Shown here: positions 49,344-58,018 of the stretch, one piece after another
How positions within the stretch are numbered: the first letter of the stretch is position 1
How the letters are laid out: every line of letters starts with the position of its first letter
NCBI RefSeq assembly: GCF_016650635.1
Contig: NZ_JAEKFI010000004.1
Span: 1,560,001 to 1,624,000, forward strand
DNA length: 64,000 nt
Reading direction: 5' to 3'
Origin: Pseudomonas sp. TH43
GTDB taxonomy: Bacteria; Pseudomonadota; Gammaproteobacteria; Pseudomonadales; Pseudomonadaceae
Notes under the pieces: model-generated
What the model saw: only the letters and a program-made list of their open reading frames with translations
Database searches by the model: none
What the model was told of the DNA's origin: nothing
Position numbers and translations under genes: made by a program

Positions 49344-50641
49344 GCTTCAGGGGTTTCCATGGCGGCCCTGCGCTGCTCGAACAATTGCCCGAGGAAAACC
49401 TGCAAACGCTGTTCGGCCACGGCCTGACTGCAGAAGCCTCGCAGGCTGCTGACGGCTTGCGCCGACATCTGTGCGTAACGCGCTGGCTGGTTTTTCGCCA
49501 CCGCATAACTGGCTTTATAGGCGTCGCACAGCGAAGCCCAGTTGGTCACGTAACGCAAGGTGCGGAAGGCCCGGCGCGGGTCGTGCGGCCATGCCGTGAG
49601 CTCATCGGTGGACTCGATCAGGAACGCGTTGTCGGCGCTCAGGTAATCGATCATCGCCGTCGTGCGCGGCGCCACTGCCGGTTTGCCACATGACATGAAT
49701 TCCATCAGCGGCAGGCACTGACCTTCGCCGTACGAGGTGTTCACCACGTACCGGGTGGCCTGGACCAGCCGCTCGTAATCCGCGTCGGCGAGGTAGCCGT
49801 AGATCAGCACGATGCGGCAGCAATAGGACTGGTTTTTGTACAAATGATGGAGGATGTCACTCAGCGCTTCTTCGGCATCGTGATGAGTGAGTTTAAGCAC
49901 CAGCGTGGCGTCTTCGACGTCGCGAAAACAGACACAGAATGCGCTGACCATGTCTTGCCAGTTCTTGCGTCCGTCACCGGGGTTAAACACCGAGGTGTAC
50001 ACCACACCGTCGAGCACCAGCTCTTGCTCGGTAAGCGGTGCAGTGAAGTCAATGCCGGTGCCACTGCGCAGATCCGCCGGGCCGAACGCATTCAGCTCAA
50101 GCGTTCGACTGTCCGCCACCAAGCCTTTGATCTTCAGGCGCAGCGGCCCCGTCGTGGTCTGTCCCTGCAACTGTGCGCCGCGCGCGGCAAAGCGATCCCA
50201 CACCGGCGCCGGTACCGCGACGATCGGGTAATCTTCCGTCATCGCCTCGCGCACGGCGTTGACCGTGTAATTGGAGTGGGTAATGGCCGCGCCGCAGGCT
50301 GCCAGCACTGTGCGCCAGTCGTTACGCGGTTCGCCGGCAAACGGCTCGTTGGGGATGGTGCTGAATTCCCACGCAAACACCGGCAAGGTCGGACACGCCA
50401 GGTGCATCGGCGTACGGTGTGGCGGCGAGAACGACAGGAACACGCACGGCTCGCCACGACCCAGACACTCCAGGTACAACGCATCGACTTCAGCCTGCGG
50501 ATCAAGCACCTCCACCACCCGCCCGAGACGCTCGAGCACCGGGCGATACTCCTTGAGCACGAAGTAATAGCTGTACTCCGAACGCCCGAGATTTTGCGCG
50601 ATGGTGTGCTGGTTGGTTTCTGAATGAATGATGATCAGCAT
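49340..50641 (-). CDS. Glycosyltransferase (GT4-like), paralogue of the next upstream gene
   Basis: 433 aa, cytoplasmic. GT-B type: N-terminal HSETNQHTIAQNLGRSEYSYYFVLKEYRPVLERLG, donor-binding half with VYTSVFNPGDGRKNWQDMVSAFC, VLKLTHHD, GYLADADYERLVQATRYVVNTSYGEGQCLPLMEFMSCGKPAVAP; the GEGQCLPLMEFMSCGKP segment corresponds to the EX7E region of GT4 enzymes. It is about half-identical by eye to the glycosyltransferase encoded just upstream, so the two arose by tandem duplication. Likely adds sugars to the common polysaccharide antigen. Overlaps neighbours by four and seven bases. Confidence 0.85.
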   Translation of the reverse strand: MLIIIHSETNQHTIAQNLGRSEYSYYFVLKEYRPVLERLGRVVEVLDPQAEVDALYLECLGRGEPCVFLSFSPPHRTPMHLACPTLPVFAWEFSTIPNEPFAGEPRNDWRTVLAACGAAITHSNYTVNAVREAMTEDYPIVAVPAPVWDRFAARGAQLQGQTTTGPLRLKIKGLVADSRTLELNAFGPADLRSGTGIDFTAPLTEQELVLDGVVYTSVFNPGDGRKNWQDMVSAFCVCFRDVEDATLVLKLTHHDAEEALSDILHHLYKNQSYCCRIVLIYGYLADADYERLVQATRYVVNTSYGEGQCLPLMEFMSCGKPAVAPRTTAMIDYLSADNAFLIESTDELTAWPHDPRRAFRTLRYVTNWASLCDAYKASYAVAKNQPARYAQMSAQAVSSLRGFCSQAVAEQRLQVFLGQLFEQRRAAMETPEA

Positions 50642-52212
50642 GAGGCGTTATCCGTCACAGGCGCAGCATCGACAGCCTTGGGTACCAGCCCGAAAAAATC
50701 CGCCAGACGTTTCTGCACCGGCGCAAAAGCGCAGTAATCGTGCATGCGCTCGACGGCGGCAGCGCACAGTTGCTGATAATCCTGCTGCTGGGTTTTGGCC
50801 ATGCGGTAGCTGCTTTCATAGGCGTTTTTCAGCGAGCCCCAGTCCGGGCGGTAGCGCACGGTGCGGTAGATGAGGCGCCGGTCCTGTGGCCAGATCGTCA
50901 GCTCTTCGCTGGACTTGACCACGAAGGCCACCGAGTCATCGATGTAATCTTCCATCGCCGTGTGGTCAGGGGCGATCACCGGTTTGCCGCTGGACATGAA
51001 CTCCATCAACGGCAGGCACAGCCCTTCGCAGCGCGAAGCATTCACATAGAAACTAGCCGCCCGATAGAGCCCGGCGTATTGCGCATCGTCGAGGTAACCG
51101 TGCATCACCACTACCCGACAGGCGAACGGCGTGAGCTGCGCGAGCAATGTCATCAACTCGCTGTAGTAGGCCGCCAGATCGTTCTGGGTAATCTTCAGCA
51201 CCAGTGTCGCGTCGCCCGTTTCGCGAAACGCCCAGCAGAACGCAGTGATCAACTGATGCCAGTTCTTGCGGCCATCCTTGGGGTTGAACACGCTGACGTA
51301 GACCACACCCTCGACCGTGGTTTCGACCACCGAGGTGGTGTCCGGCAGATCCAGTGGCAGCGGTTCGACCACCGGCACCGGCAGTGCGCCACACACCGCT
51401 GGCAGGCGTTGTTCGAGCCGGCCATGGAGGGTATCCGGCACCAGGTCGCGAATGCCTTCCCAATACCAGTTCTGCAGAAATTTCACCCGCGGCACTGGTT
51501 CTGCCTGCTCGTGCCCCGGGTTCCGCGCCCACAGCCGCAGGTAATGTCGGGCAATGACGAAGCGGCGTTTGAGGGTCAACGGTGGCGGGCGCGCGGCTTC
51601 GATTTCGGCGGCCAGCGCGGCTTCCTGTTCAGGCGTGAGCGGCGCCGGAATCAGCGCATCGGCGCAGAGGCCGAGGGTGCGCGTATCGAAAATGCAGCCC
51701 TTGATCGCCAGCGAAGTGCCCGGGTTGATCGCTGCACTGACCTGCTGCTGACGAATCGCGGCGAAGTTTTCCCACAGCGGCGTCGGCAATACCAACACCG
51801 GAAAGTCTTCCCCCATCGCCCGCCGAATCGCTCGGGCGGTGTGGCTCGACAGCGTGATAACCCGTCCCTGACGGGCAAGCATTTGCGTCCAGTCCTGACG
51901 CGGATCGTTGTCCCACTGCTCGTCAGGAATCGAATCGAACTCCCATGCCACCACGCACAGGGTTGGGCATTCGAGGTCGATCGGGGTTTTCTGCGGCGGG
52001 GAGAACGACAGGAACAGGCTTTCTTCGCCCGCGGCGAGCAGTTGCCGATACAGCGGATCAACGTCGGCCGCAGACGAAACCACGTGCACCCGTCCAAGGC
52101 TTTCCAGCACCGGGCGATAAGCCTTGAGCACGAAGTAATAACTGTATTCGGGACGCCCGAGACTCTGGCTGATGGAGGTGTCGTTGACGTCCGAGTAAAG
52201 AATGAAATTCAT
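50635..52212 (-). CDS. Glycosyltransferase (GT4-like), first gene of the minus-strand group
   Basis: 525 aa from ATG 52212 (MNFILYSDVNDTSISQSLGR), preceded by GGGATG; the open frame extends eight codons upstream. Same architecture as its paralogue: SLGRPEYSYYFVLKAYRPVLESLG, FLSFSPPQKTPIDLECPTLC, VYVSVFNPKDGRKNWHQLITAFC, LVLKITQND and SRCEGLCLPLMEFMSSGKPVIAP. It carries an insertion of ~90 residues (about 200-290) that includes a Pro/Arg-rich stretch and is absent in the paralogue. Transcribed divergently from rmd. PA5455/PA5456-like. Confidence 0.85.
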   Translation of the reverse strand: MNFILYSDVNDTSISQSLGRPEYSYYFVLKAYRPVLESLGRVHVVSSAADVDPLYRQLLAAGEESLFLSFSPPQKTPIDLECPTLCVVAWEFDSIPDEQWDNDPRQDWTQMLARQGRVITLSSHTARAIRRAMGEDFPVLVLPTPLWENFAAIRQQQVSAAINPGTSLAIKGCIFDTRTLGLCADALIPAPLTPEQEAALAAEIEAARPPPLTLKRRFVIARHYLRLWARNPGHEQAEPVPRVKFLQNWYWEGIRDLVPDTLHGRLEQRLPAVCGALPVPVVEPLPLDLPDTTSVVETTVEGVVYVSVFNPKDGRKNWHQLITAFCWAFRETGDATLVLKITQNDLAAYYSELMTLLAQLTPFACRVVVMHGYLDDAQYAGLYRAASFYVNASRCEGLCLPLMEFMSSGKPVIAPDHTAMEDYIDDSVAFVVKSSEELTIWPQDRRLIYRTVRYRPDWGSLKNAYESSYRMAKTQQQDYQQLCAAAVERMHDYCAFAPVQKRLADFFGLVPKAVDAAPVTDNASC

Positions 52213-52638
52213 GGCATCCCACGATGAAGCTGCCATCCCGGCACCTTCATGCTATGACGGCCGTGCGGTGGATCGGGTTGCCAGGGCCGGCACTCGTCCT
52301 TCGTCATCGGGTACGTCTTCGTTCTTGTTTTAGTGGTCGGTTTCACCCTGCGTCGCAGTCCCGGTGACAACCCCCGGGATTTGACGACAAGGCGCATTCT
52401 AAACACATCCGTTGAGGGTTCGTGAACCGCCCGGCGAGAATAAATCGGACTACGCTAACGAGAACTGACCAGTCACGGTTTGGCCTGTTGAAATTGCCGA
52501 GCAATTGGCACAGATTGGCAACAAACAAATACAACAACTGACTTCGCCTGTCTTTCAACCGGTTTTCTTCCGGTCTGACAGACCTTCCCTCAAAGCCTGT
52601 GGGAAAGTGGCGCAAGTTCAAGACCAAGGGGTCGCTGT
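52213..52638. other. Intergenic divergent promoter region of the polysaccharide clusters
   Basis: 426 bases without a credible gene. It is more AT-rich than its surroundings in the middle (around 52480-52540, e.g. repeated AACAAA) and must hold promoters for both the rmd and the glycosyltransferase operons. CAACCGGTTTTCTTCCGGT (52556-52574) contains a short inverted repeat. I see no standard operator, riboswitch or JUMPStart element. Confidence 0.6.
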
Positions 52639-53553
52639 TTGAAAAAGCGTCTGTTCGTCACGGGTCTCAGTGGATTCGTGGGACACCATATTCAGTCGCG
52701 TCTGGCGTTGCCTGATTCGTCGTGGGAGCTGCTGCCTGCCGCTTCGCCTTACGACCTCACGGATCCGCATAGCCTTATCGACCTGTGGCCGCAACTGCCT
52801 GATGCGGTCATTCATCTGGCCGGACAGACTTTTGTCCCCGAAGCCTTCCGCGATCCGGCGCGTACGCTCGAGATCAATCTGCTCGGCACTCTCAACCTGT
52901 TGCAAGCGCTCAAGGCGCGGGGTTTTGCCGGCACGTTCCTGTACGTCAGCTCCGGTGACGTCTACGGGCAGGTCAGCGAAAGCCACCTGCCAATCACCGA
53001 GCAACAAGCGCCCTGCCCGCGCAACCCGTACGCGGTGAGCAAACTCTCGGCGGAATTTCTCAGCCTGCAATGGGGCCTCAGCGAAAGCTGGCCGGTACTC
53101 GTTGCGCGCCCGTTCAATCACATCGGCAGCGGACAAAACCAAAGCTTTGTCATTGCCAGTGCCGCGCGCCAGATCAATCGCATCAAACAGGGCCTGCAAG
53201 CACCGCAGCTGGAAGTCGGCGATATCGACGTGACACGGGATTTTCTCGATGTCGGCGATGTGATCTCGGCCTATTTCGCCCTGCTGGAAAAAGGCACCGC
53301 AGGGCAGGTCTACAACATCTGTTCAGGCCGCGAGCAGAGCATCCGCAGTTTGATCGAGCAGCTCGGCGATCTGGCAGAGGTCGAGATGCAACTGGTTCAG
53401 GACCCGGCGCGCATGCGCCGCGCCGATCAGCGTCGCGTTTGCGGCAGCCACGCCAGGCTGACCCAGACCACAGGATGGACGCCGCAAATCACAACACAAC
53501 AATCCCTGCGGGCGATCCTGTCCGACTGGGAGACGCGAGTACGACAAGAATGA
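52639..53553 (+). CDS. rmd: GDP-6-deoxy-D-lyxo-4-hexulose reductase Rmd
   Basis: 304 aa from TTG 52639, supported by AAGGGG upstream and by the family N-terminus KKRLFVTGLSGFVG. Short-chain dehydrogenase/reductase: glycine motif VTGLSGFVGHH, LHLAGQT-like IHLAGQTFVPEA, YVSSGDVYG and the catalytic YAVSK. Reduces the product of Gmd to GDP-D-rhamnose, the building block of common polysaccharide antigen. Gene order rmd-gmd-wbpW-wzm-wzt-wbpX-wbpY-wbpZ is as in P. aeruginosa. The gmd start overlaps its stop (ATGA). Confidence 0.94.
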   Translation: MKKRLFVTGLSGFVGHHIQSRLALPDSSWELLPAASPYDLTDPHSLIDLWPQLPDAVIHLAGQTFVPEAFRDPARTLEINLLGTLNLLQALKARGFAGTFLYVSSGDVYGQVSESHLPITEQQAPCPRNPYAVSKLSAEFLSLQWGLSESWPVLVARPFNHIGSGQNQSFVIASAARQINRIKQGLQAPQLEVGDIDVTRDFLDVGDVISAYFALLEKGTAGQVYNICSGREQSIRSLIEQLGDLAEVEMQLVQDPARMRRADQRRVCGSHARLTQTTGWTPQITTQQSLRAILSDWETRVRQE

Positions 53554-54521
53554 CAAAAAGTGCACTGATCACAGGGATCACCGGCCAGGACGGCGCGTAT
53601 CTGGCCAAGTTGTTGCTCGACAAGGGCTACAAGGTTCACGGCCTCGTCGCACGGCGCAGCAGCGATTCGCGCTGGCGCCTGCGCGAGATGGGCGTCGAAG
53701 CCGACATCGTCTATCTGGACGGAGACATGGCCGATGCCTGCTCGGTGCAGCGTGCTGTCATCAAGTCGGCGCCGGACGAGGTCTATAACCTCGCCGCGCA
53801 AAGCTTTGTCGCCGCCTCGTGGGATCAACCGGTGACCACCGGCATCGTCGACGGCCTGGGCGTTACCCATCTGCTCGAAGCGATCCGCCAGTTCAGCCCG
53901 CACACGCGCTTCTATCAGGCCTCGACCAGCGAAATGTTTGGCTTGATCCAGGCCGAGCAGCAGGACGAGAACACTCCGTTCTACCCGCGCAGCCCTTACG
54001 GCGTGGCGAAGCTGTACGGCCACTGGATCACCGTCAACTACCGCGAAAGCTTCAACCTGCACGCCAGCAGCGGCATCCTCTTCAACCACGAATCACCGCT
54101 GCGCGGCATCGAGTTCGTCACCCGCAAAGTCACCGACGCCGCCGCCCGCATCAAGCAGGGCAAACAGCAGGAGCTGGCCCTGGGCAACATCGACGCCAAA
54201 CGTGACTGGGGATTTGCCGGCGATTACGTCGAAGCCATGTGGCTGATGCTGCAACAGGACAAGCCTGATGATTTTGTGGTCGCCACTGGCGTCACCACCA
54301 CGGTGCGCGAAATGTGCCGTATCGCCTTCGATCACGTCGGCCTCAACTACCGCGATTACGTGAAGATCGACCCGGCGTTTTTCCGCCCGGCCGAAGTTGA
54401 AGTGCTGCTCGGTAATCCGGCCAAGGCCCAGCGTGTGCTGGGCTGGAAGCCGAAAACCGACCTGGATACCTTGATCCGCATGATGATGGATGCGGACATG
54501 AAACGCGTCGCCAAGGAGTAG
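53550..54521 (+). CDS. gmd: GDP-mannose 4,6-dehydratase
   Basis: 323 aa, NADP-dependent extended SDR enzyme that turns GDP-D-mannose into GDP-4-keto-6-deoxymannose. NADP motif ALITGITGQDGAYLA, NLAAQSFVAASW, YQASTSEMFG and catalytic YGVAK, then FNHESPLRGIEFVTRKVT and NIDAKRDWGFAGDYV. The short Gmd type (~320 aa) is usual for pseudomonads making D-rhamnose. ATG 53550 overlaps the rmd stop; wbpW follows after three bases. Confidence 0.95.
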   Translation: MTKSALITGITGQDGAYLAKLLLDKGYKVHGLVARRSSDSRWRLREMGVEADIVYLDGDMADACSVQRAVIKSAPDEVYNLAAQSFVAASWDQPVTTGIVDGLGVTHLLEAIRQFSPHTRFYQASTSEMFGLIQAEQQDENTPFYPRSPYGVAKLYGHWITVNYRESFNLHASSGILFNHESPLRGIEFVTRKVTDAAARIKQGKQQELALGNIDAKRDWGFAGDYVEAMWLMLQQDKPDDFVVATGVTTTVREMCRIAFDHVGLNYRDYVKIDPAFFRPAEVEVLLGNPAKAQRVLGWKPKTDLDTLIRMMMDADMKRVAKE

Positions 54522-54524
54522 GCC

Positions 54525-55967
54525 ATGCTGATCCCCGTGATTCTGTCCGGCGGTGCCGGCACCCGTTTGTGGCCGGTGTCCCGCGAGGGCCACCCCAAGC
54601 CGTTCATGACCCTGCCCGACGGCCAGTCGCTGCTCGGCAAAACCTATCAGCGTGCCGCCGCGCTGCTGGACGGCTGGGGCGACATTGTCACGGTGACCAA
54701 CCGCGAGTACTACTTCCAGAGCAAGGATCACTATTGCGCCGCCCACGTATCGCGCCATCGCGGGCATTTCCTGCTCGAGCCGACCGGGCGCAACACCGCG
54801 CCGGCCATCGCCGCCGCCGCCCTGTCGTTGCAAGCGCTGCATGGCGACGACGCAATCATGGTGGTGATGCCGGCCGATCATTTGATCGTTAATCAGGACG
54901 CACTGAAAAGTGCCGTCGAGCACGCGGTCAACCTGGCCAAAGACGGTTATCTGGTGACCTTCGGCGTACTGCCGACGGCCCCGGAAACCGGCTTCGGCTA
55001 CATCGAAACCGGCGCACCGCTGGACGCCAAAGGCGCGGCGAAAGTGCAGCGCTTCGTCGAGAAACCCGATCTGCAAACCGCCACCCATTATCTGGAGAGC
55101 GGCAACTTCCTGTGGAATTCGGGGATGTTCTGCTTCACCACGGCGACGGTGATTGCCGAGTTGCAACTGCACGCGACCGAGTTGCTTGAGCAGACCCGCG
55201 CCTGCATGGCCGTCAGTGCGCCAATCGAAACCGTCGGCTGCCTGCAACAGGAACTGTCACCAGCACTGTTCGCTGAAATCACCGACATCTCCATCGACTA
55301 CGCGTTGATGGAGCGTTCGGAAAAAGTCGTCGTGGTGCCGGCCGGTTTCGACTGGAGCGATATCGGCTCCTGGGGCGCTGTCGCGGCACTGGTCCCGGCC
55401 GATGCCGACAACAACCGCGCCAGCGGCGAAGCGATCTTCATCGACAGCCACAACAACTTTGTGCAGAGCGAGGGCCGGCTGGTGGCCACCGTCGGTGTGG
55501 ATAACCTGATCATCGTCGACACTGCCGACGCCGTGCTGGTGGCCCACGCCGACCGTGCGCAGGATGTGCGCCGGGTGGCCAAGCAACTCAAGGACAAATC
55601 CCACGAAGCCTATCGACTGCATCGCACCGTCAGCCGCCCTTGGGGGACTTACACGGTTCTCGAAGAAGGCCCGCGTTTCAAGATCAAACGCATCGTGGTC
55701 AAACCCGGTGGCAAGCTGTCCCTGCAAATGCATCACCACCGCAACGAACACTGGGTGGTGGTCGAAGGCATGGCCAAGGTCACCAACAACGGCACCGGCA
55801 CGACACTGGTGGCCAAGAACGAATCGACCTTCATCGCCGCCGGCCACAAGCATCGCCTGGAAAACCCCGGGGTGATCGATCTGGTGATCATCGAAGTGCA
55901 AAGCGGCGAATACCTGGGAGAGGACGACATCGTTCGCTTCGAAGACCACTACGGCAGGACGGTTTAG
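54525..55967 (+). CDS. wbpW: Mannose-1-phosphate guanylyltransferase / mannose-6-phosphate isomerase
   Basis: 480 aa bifunctional type II enzyme. N-terminal nucleotidyltransferase domain with LSGGAGTRLWPVSREGHPKPF, VMPADHLI, VEKPD and FLWNSGMF; C-terminal cupin isomerase domain with RPWGTYTVLEEG, KPGGKLSLQMHHHRNEHW and the His/Glu metal site. Produces GDP-mannose from fructose-6-phosphate together with phosphomannomutase. Paralogues algA and pslB exist in pseudomonads; the position in this operon makes wbpW the right name. Confidence 0.94.
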   Translation: MLIPVILSGGAGTRLWPVSREGHPKPFMTLPDGQSLLGKTYQRAAALLDGWGDIVTVTNREYYFQSKDHYCAAHVSRHRGHFLLEPTGRNTAPAIAAAALSLQALHGDDAIMVVMPADHLIVNQDALKSAVEHAVNLAKDGYLVTFGVLPTAPETGFGYIETGAPLDAKGAAKVQRFVEKPDLQTATHYLESGNFLWNSGMFCFTTATVIAELQLHATELLEQTRACMAVSAPIETVGCLQQELSPALFAEITDISIDYALMERSEKVVVVPAGFDWSDIGSWGAVAALVPADADNNRASGEAIFIDSHNNFVQSEGRLVATVGVDNLIIVDTADAVLVAHADRAQDVRRVAKQLKDKSHEAYRLHRTVSRPWGTYTVLEEGPRFKIKRIVVKPGGKLSLQMHHHRNEHWVVVEGMAKVTNNGTGTTLVAKNESTFIAAGHKHRLENPGVIDLVIIEVQSGEYLGEDDIVRFEDHYGRTV

Positions 55968-56765
55968 ATGCTGCTTTCTCTGTGCCGCTCGTTGCATGGC
56001 TATCGGGGTTTCATCCTCGGTAGCGTGCAGCGAGAGTTCCAAGCGCGTTACCGCAATTCGCTGTTCGGTGCTTTGTGGCCGATCTTCAACCCGCTGTCGA
56101 TGATCGTCGTTTACACCGTGATCTTTTCCCACATCATGCGCGCCCGGTTACCGGGCGTAGACGACAGCATGGCCTACAGCGTTTACCTCTGCGCCGGGTT
56201 GCTGGCGTGGGGGTTGTTCTCGGAAATCACCTTGCGCAGCCAGAACATGTTTCTGGAAAACGCCAACCTGCTGAAGAAAATCAGCTTCCCGCGGATTTGC
56301 CTGCCGGTCATCGTGCTGTGCAATGCCGCGATCAACTTCGCGATCATCATCGCGCTGTTTCTGGGCTTTCTGCTGGTCACCGGGCGCTGGCCGGGCATGG
56401 CGCTGCTGGCGCTGATTCCCTTGATAGCGGTGCAAATGATGTTCTGCGCCGGGCTGGGCATGGTGCTCGGCGTCTTGAACGTGTTCTTCCGCGATGTCGG
56501 TCAGCTATTTGGCATCTGCCTGCAGTTCTGGTTCTGGCTGACGCCGATCGTTTACCCGATCACGATCCTGCCGGAATGGGTGCAGCGCCTGCTGCAACTC
56601 AACCCGCTGACCAACCTGTTCAGCAGTTACCAAAACCTGTTTCTCTACGGTCAGTGGCCGGTCTGGAGCTCGCTGCTGCCGATTTTCGTCACGGCCGTGC
56701 TGTTTTGTCTGATCGGTCTGCGGCTGTTTCGCCAGCGCGTCGGCGAAATGGTGGATGAACTCTGA
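55968..56765 (+). CDS. wzm: O-antigen ABC transporter permease Wzm
   Basis: 265 aa, ABC-2 type integral membrane protein with about six helices (FGALWPIFNPLSMIVVYTVIFSHI; YLCAGLLAWGLFSEITL; FAIIIALFLGFLLVTG; FWFWLTPIVYPITILP). The N-terminal amphipathic segment VQREFQARYRNSLFGALWP is characteristic. With Wzt it carries the finished lipid-linked D-rhamnan across the inner membrane. Starts directly after the wbpW stop and its own stop overlaps the wzt ATG. Confidence 0.93.
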   Translation: MLLSLCRSLHGYRGFILGSVQREFQARYRNSLFGALWPIFNPLSMIVVYTVIFSHIMRARLPGVDDSMAYSVYLCAGLLAWGLFSEITLRSQNMFLENANLLKKISFPRICLPVIVLCNAAINFAIIIALFLGFLLVTGRWPGMALLALIPLIAVQMMFCAGLGMVLGVLNVFFRDVGQLFGICLQFWFWLTPIVYPITILPEWVQRLLQLNPLTNLFSSYQNLFLYGQWPVWSSLLPIFVTAVLFCLIGLRLFRQRVGEMVDEL

Positions 56766-58018
56766 TGGGGCATATTCGCGTCACCGGCCTGAGCAAGGCC
56801 TACAAACAATACCCCAACCGCTGGAGCCGACTGGCCGAGTGGCTGATCCCGTTTTCGCCTATCCGCCATCGCCAGCACTGGGTGCTGCAAGACGTCGAAT
56901 TCGAAATCGCCCCCGGAGAAGCCGTGGGCATCGTCGGCGCCAACGGGGCCGGCAAAAGCACCTTGCTGAAGATGATCACCGGCACCACCCAGCCGACCAG
57001 CGGCAAGATCGAACTGCAAGGTCGCGTGGCGGCACTGCTGGAACTGGGCATGGGTTTTCACCCTGACTTTACCGGGCGCCAGAACGCGATCATGGCCGGC
57101 CAGCTGCTGGGCATGCAGCTTGAAGAAGTCGAAGCGCTGATGCCCGATATCGAACACTTCGCCGAGATCGGTGAGGCCATCGACCATCCGGTACGCACCT
57201 ATTCCAGTGGCATGCAGATGCGCCTGGCGTTCAGCGTCGCCACGGCTCGGCGCCCGGACATTCTTATCGTCGACGAAGCGTTGTCGGTGGGTGACGCCTA
57301 CTTCCAGCACAAGAGCTTCGAACGCATCCGCAGCTTCCGCAAATCCGGCACTACCTTGCTGATCGTGTCCCACGACCGCTCGGCGATACAGTCGATCTGC
57401 GACTCGGCGATCCTGCTCAAGGATGGCCGCATGGCCATGTACGACAAGCCCGAGGTCGTGCTCGATTATTACAACGCCTTGATGGCCGAACGCGAAGGCC
57501 AGATCGTGCGCCAGGAAATGCTCGCCGGCGGCGAAGTGCAAACGGTGTCCGGCACCGGTGAAGCGGCGATTCTCGGCGTGCGCCTGCTTGATGAAAATGA
57601 TCAGAGCATCGACGCCGCCGAAGTCGGCCAGTCGGTGGTACTCGAAGTCCAGGTCGAAGTGCGCAAGGACATCGAACGGCTGGTGCTGGGCTTTATCCTC
57701 AAGGATCGCTTGGGTCAGATGATGTACGGGATCAACACTCATCGGCTGAACAAGGCACTGACCGAGCTGCACGCCGGCGAACGTTTCACCTATCGCTTCG
57801 CCTTCGTCATGGGTCTGGGCAAAGGCAATTATTCGGTGTCGCTGAGCCTGTCGCGTCTGGACTCTCACCTCGATCGCAATTTCGAATGGCGCGATTACGG
57901 CCTGGTGTTCCATGTCATCAACAACCGTCAGGAAAATTTTGTCGGCTGTTCCTGGCTCAACGCCAAAACCACCATTACTCGCGACACCGAGGCCCGGCAT
58001 GTCGAGCGCGCGCCATGA
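56765..58018 (+). CDS. wzt: O-antigen ABC transporter ATPase Wzt with C-terminal glycan-binding domain
   Basis: 417 aa. ABC ATPase half with Walker A GANGAGKSTLL (~57), signature YSSGMQMRLAFSVA (~146), Walker B ILIVDEALSVGD (~165) and switch His in LIVSHDRS. Residues ~250-417 form the Wzt_C carbohydrate-binding module (beta sandwich; VEVRKDIERLVLGFILKDRLG, GKGNYSVSLSLS). In O-antigen systems with this module the transporter recognises a terminal modification on the chain before export, which fits the methyltransferase in the neighbouring group. TGATG junction with wzm. Confidence 0.94.
   Translation: MGHIRVTGLSKAYKQYPNRWSRLAEWLIPFSPIRHRQHWVLQDVEFEIAPGEAVGIVGANGAGKSTLLKMITGTTQPTSGKIELQGRVAALLELGMGFHPDFTGRQNAIMAGQLLGMQLEEVEALMPDIEHFAEIGEAIDHPVRTYSSGMQMRLAFSVATARRPDILIVDEALSVGDAYFQHKSFERIRSFRKSGTTLLIVSHDRSAIQSICDSAILLKDGRMAMYDKPEVVLDYYNALMAEREGQIVRQEMLAGGEVQTVSGTGEAAILGVRLLDENDQSIDAAEVGQSVVLEVQVEVRKDIERLVLGFILKDRLGQMMYGINTHRLNKALTELHAGERFTYRFAFVMGLGKGNYSVSLSLSRLDSHLDRNFEWRDYGLVFHVINNRQENFVGCSWLNAKTTITRDTEARHVERAP

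Noticed and set aside
52500..52530. Sigma-54-like promoter TTGGCACAGATTGGCA upstream of rmd
   Set aside because: The GG and GC elements are one base closer than the strict -24/-12 spacing, so it is unlikely to function.
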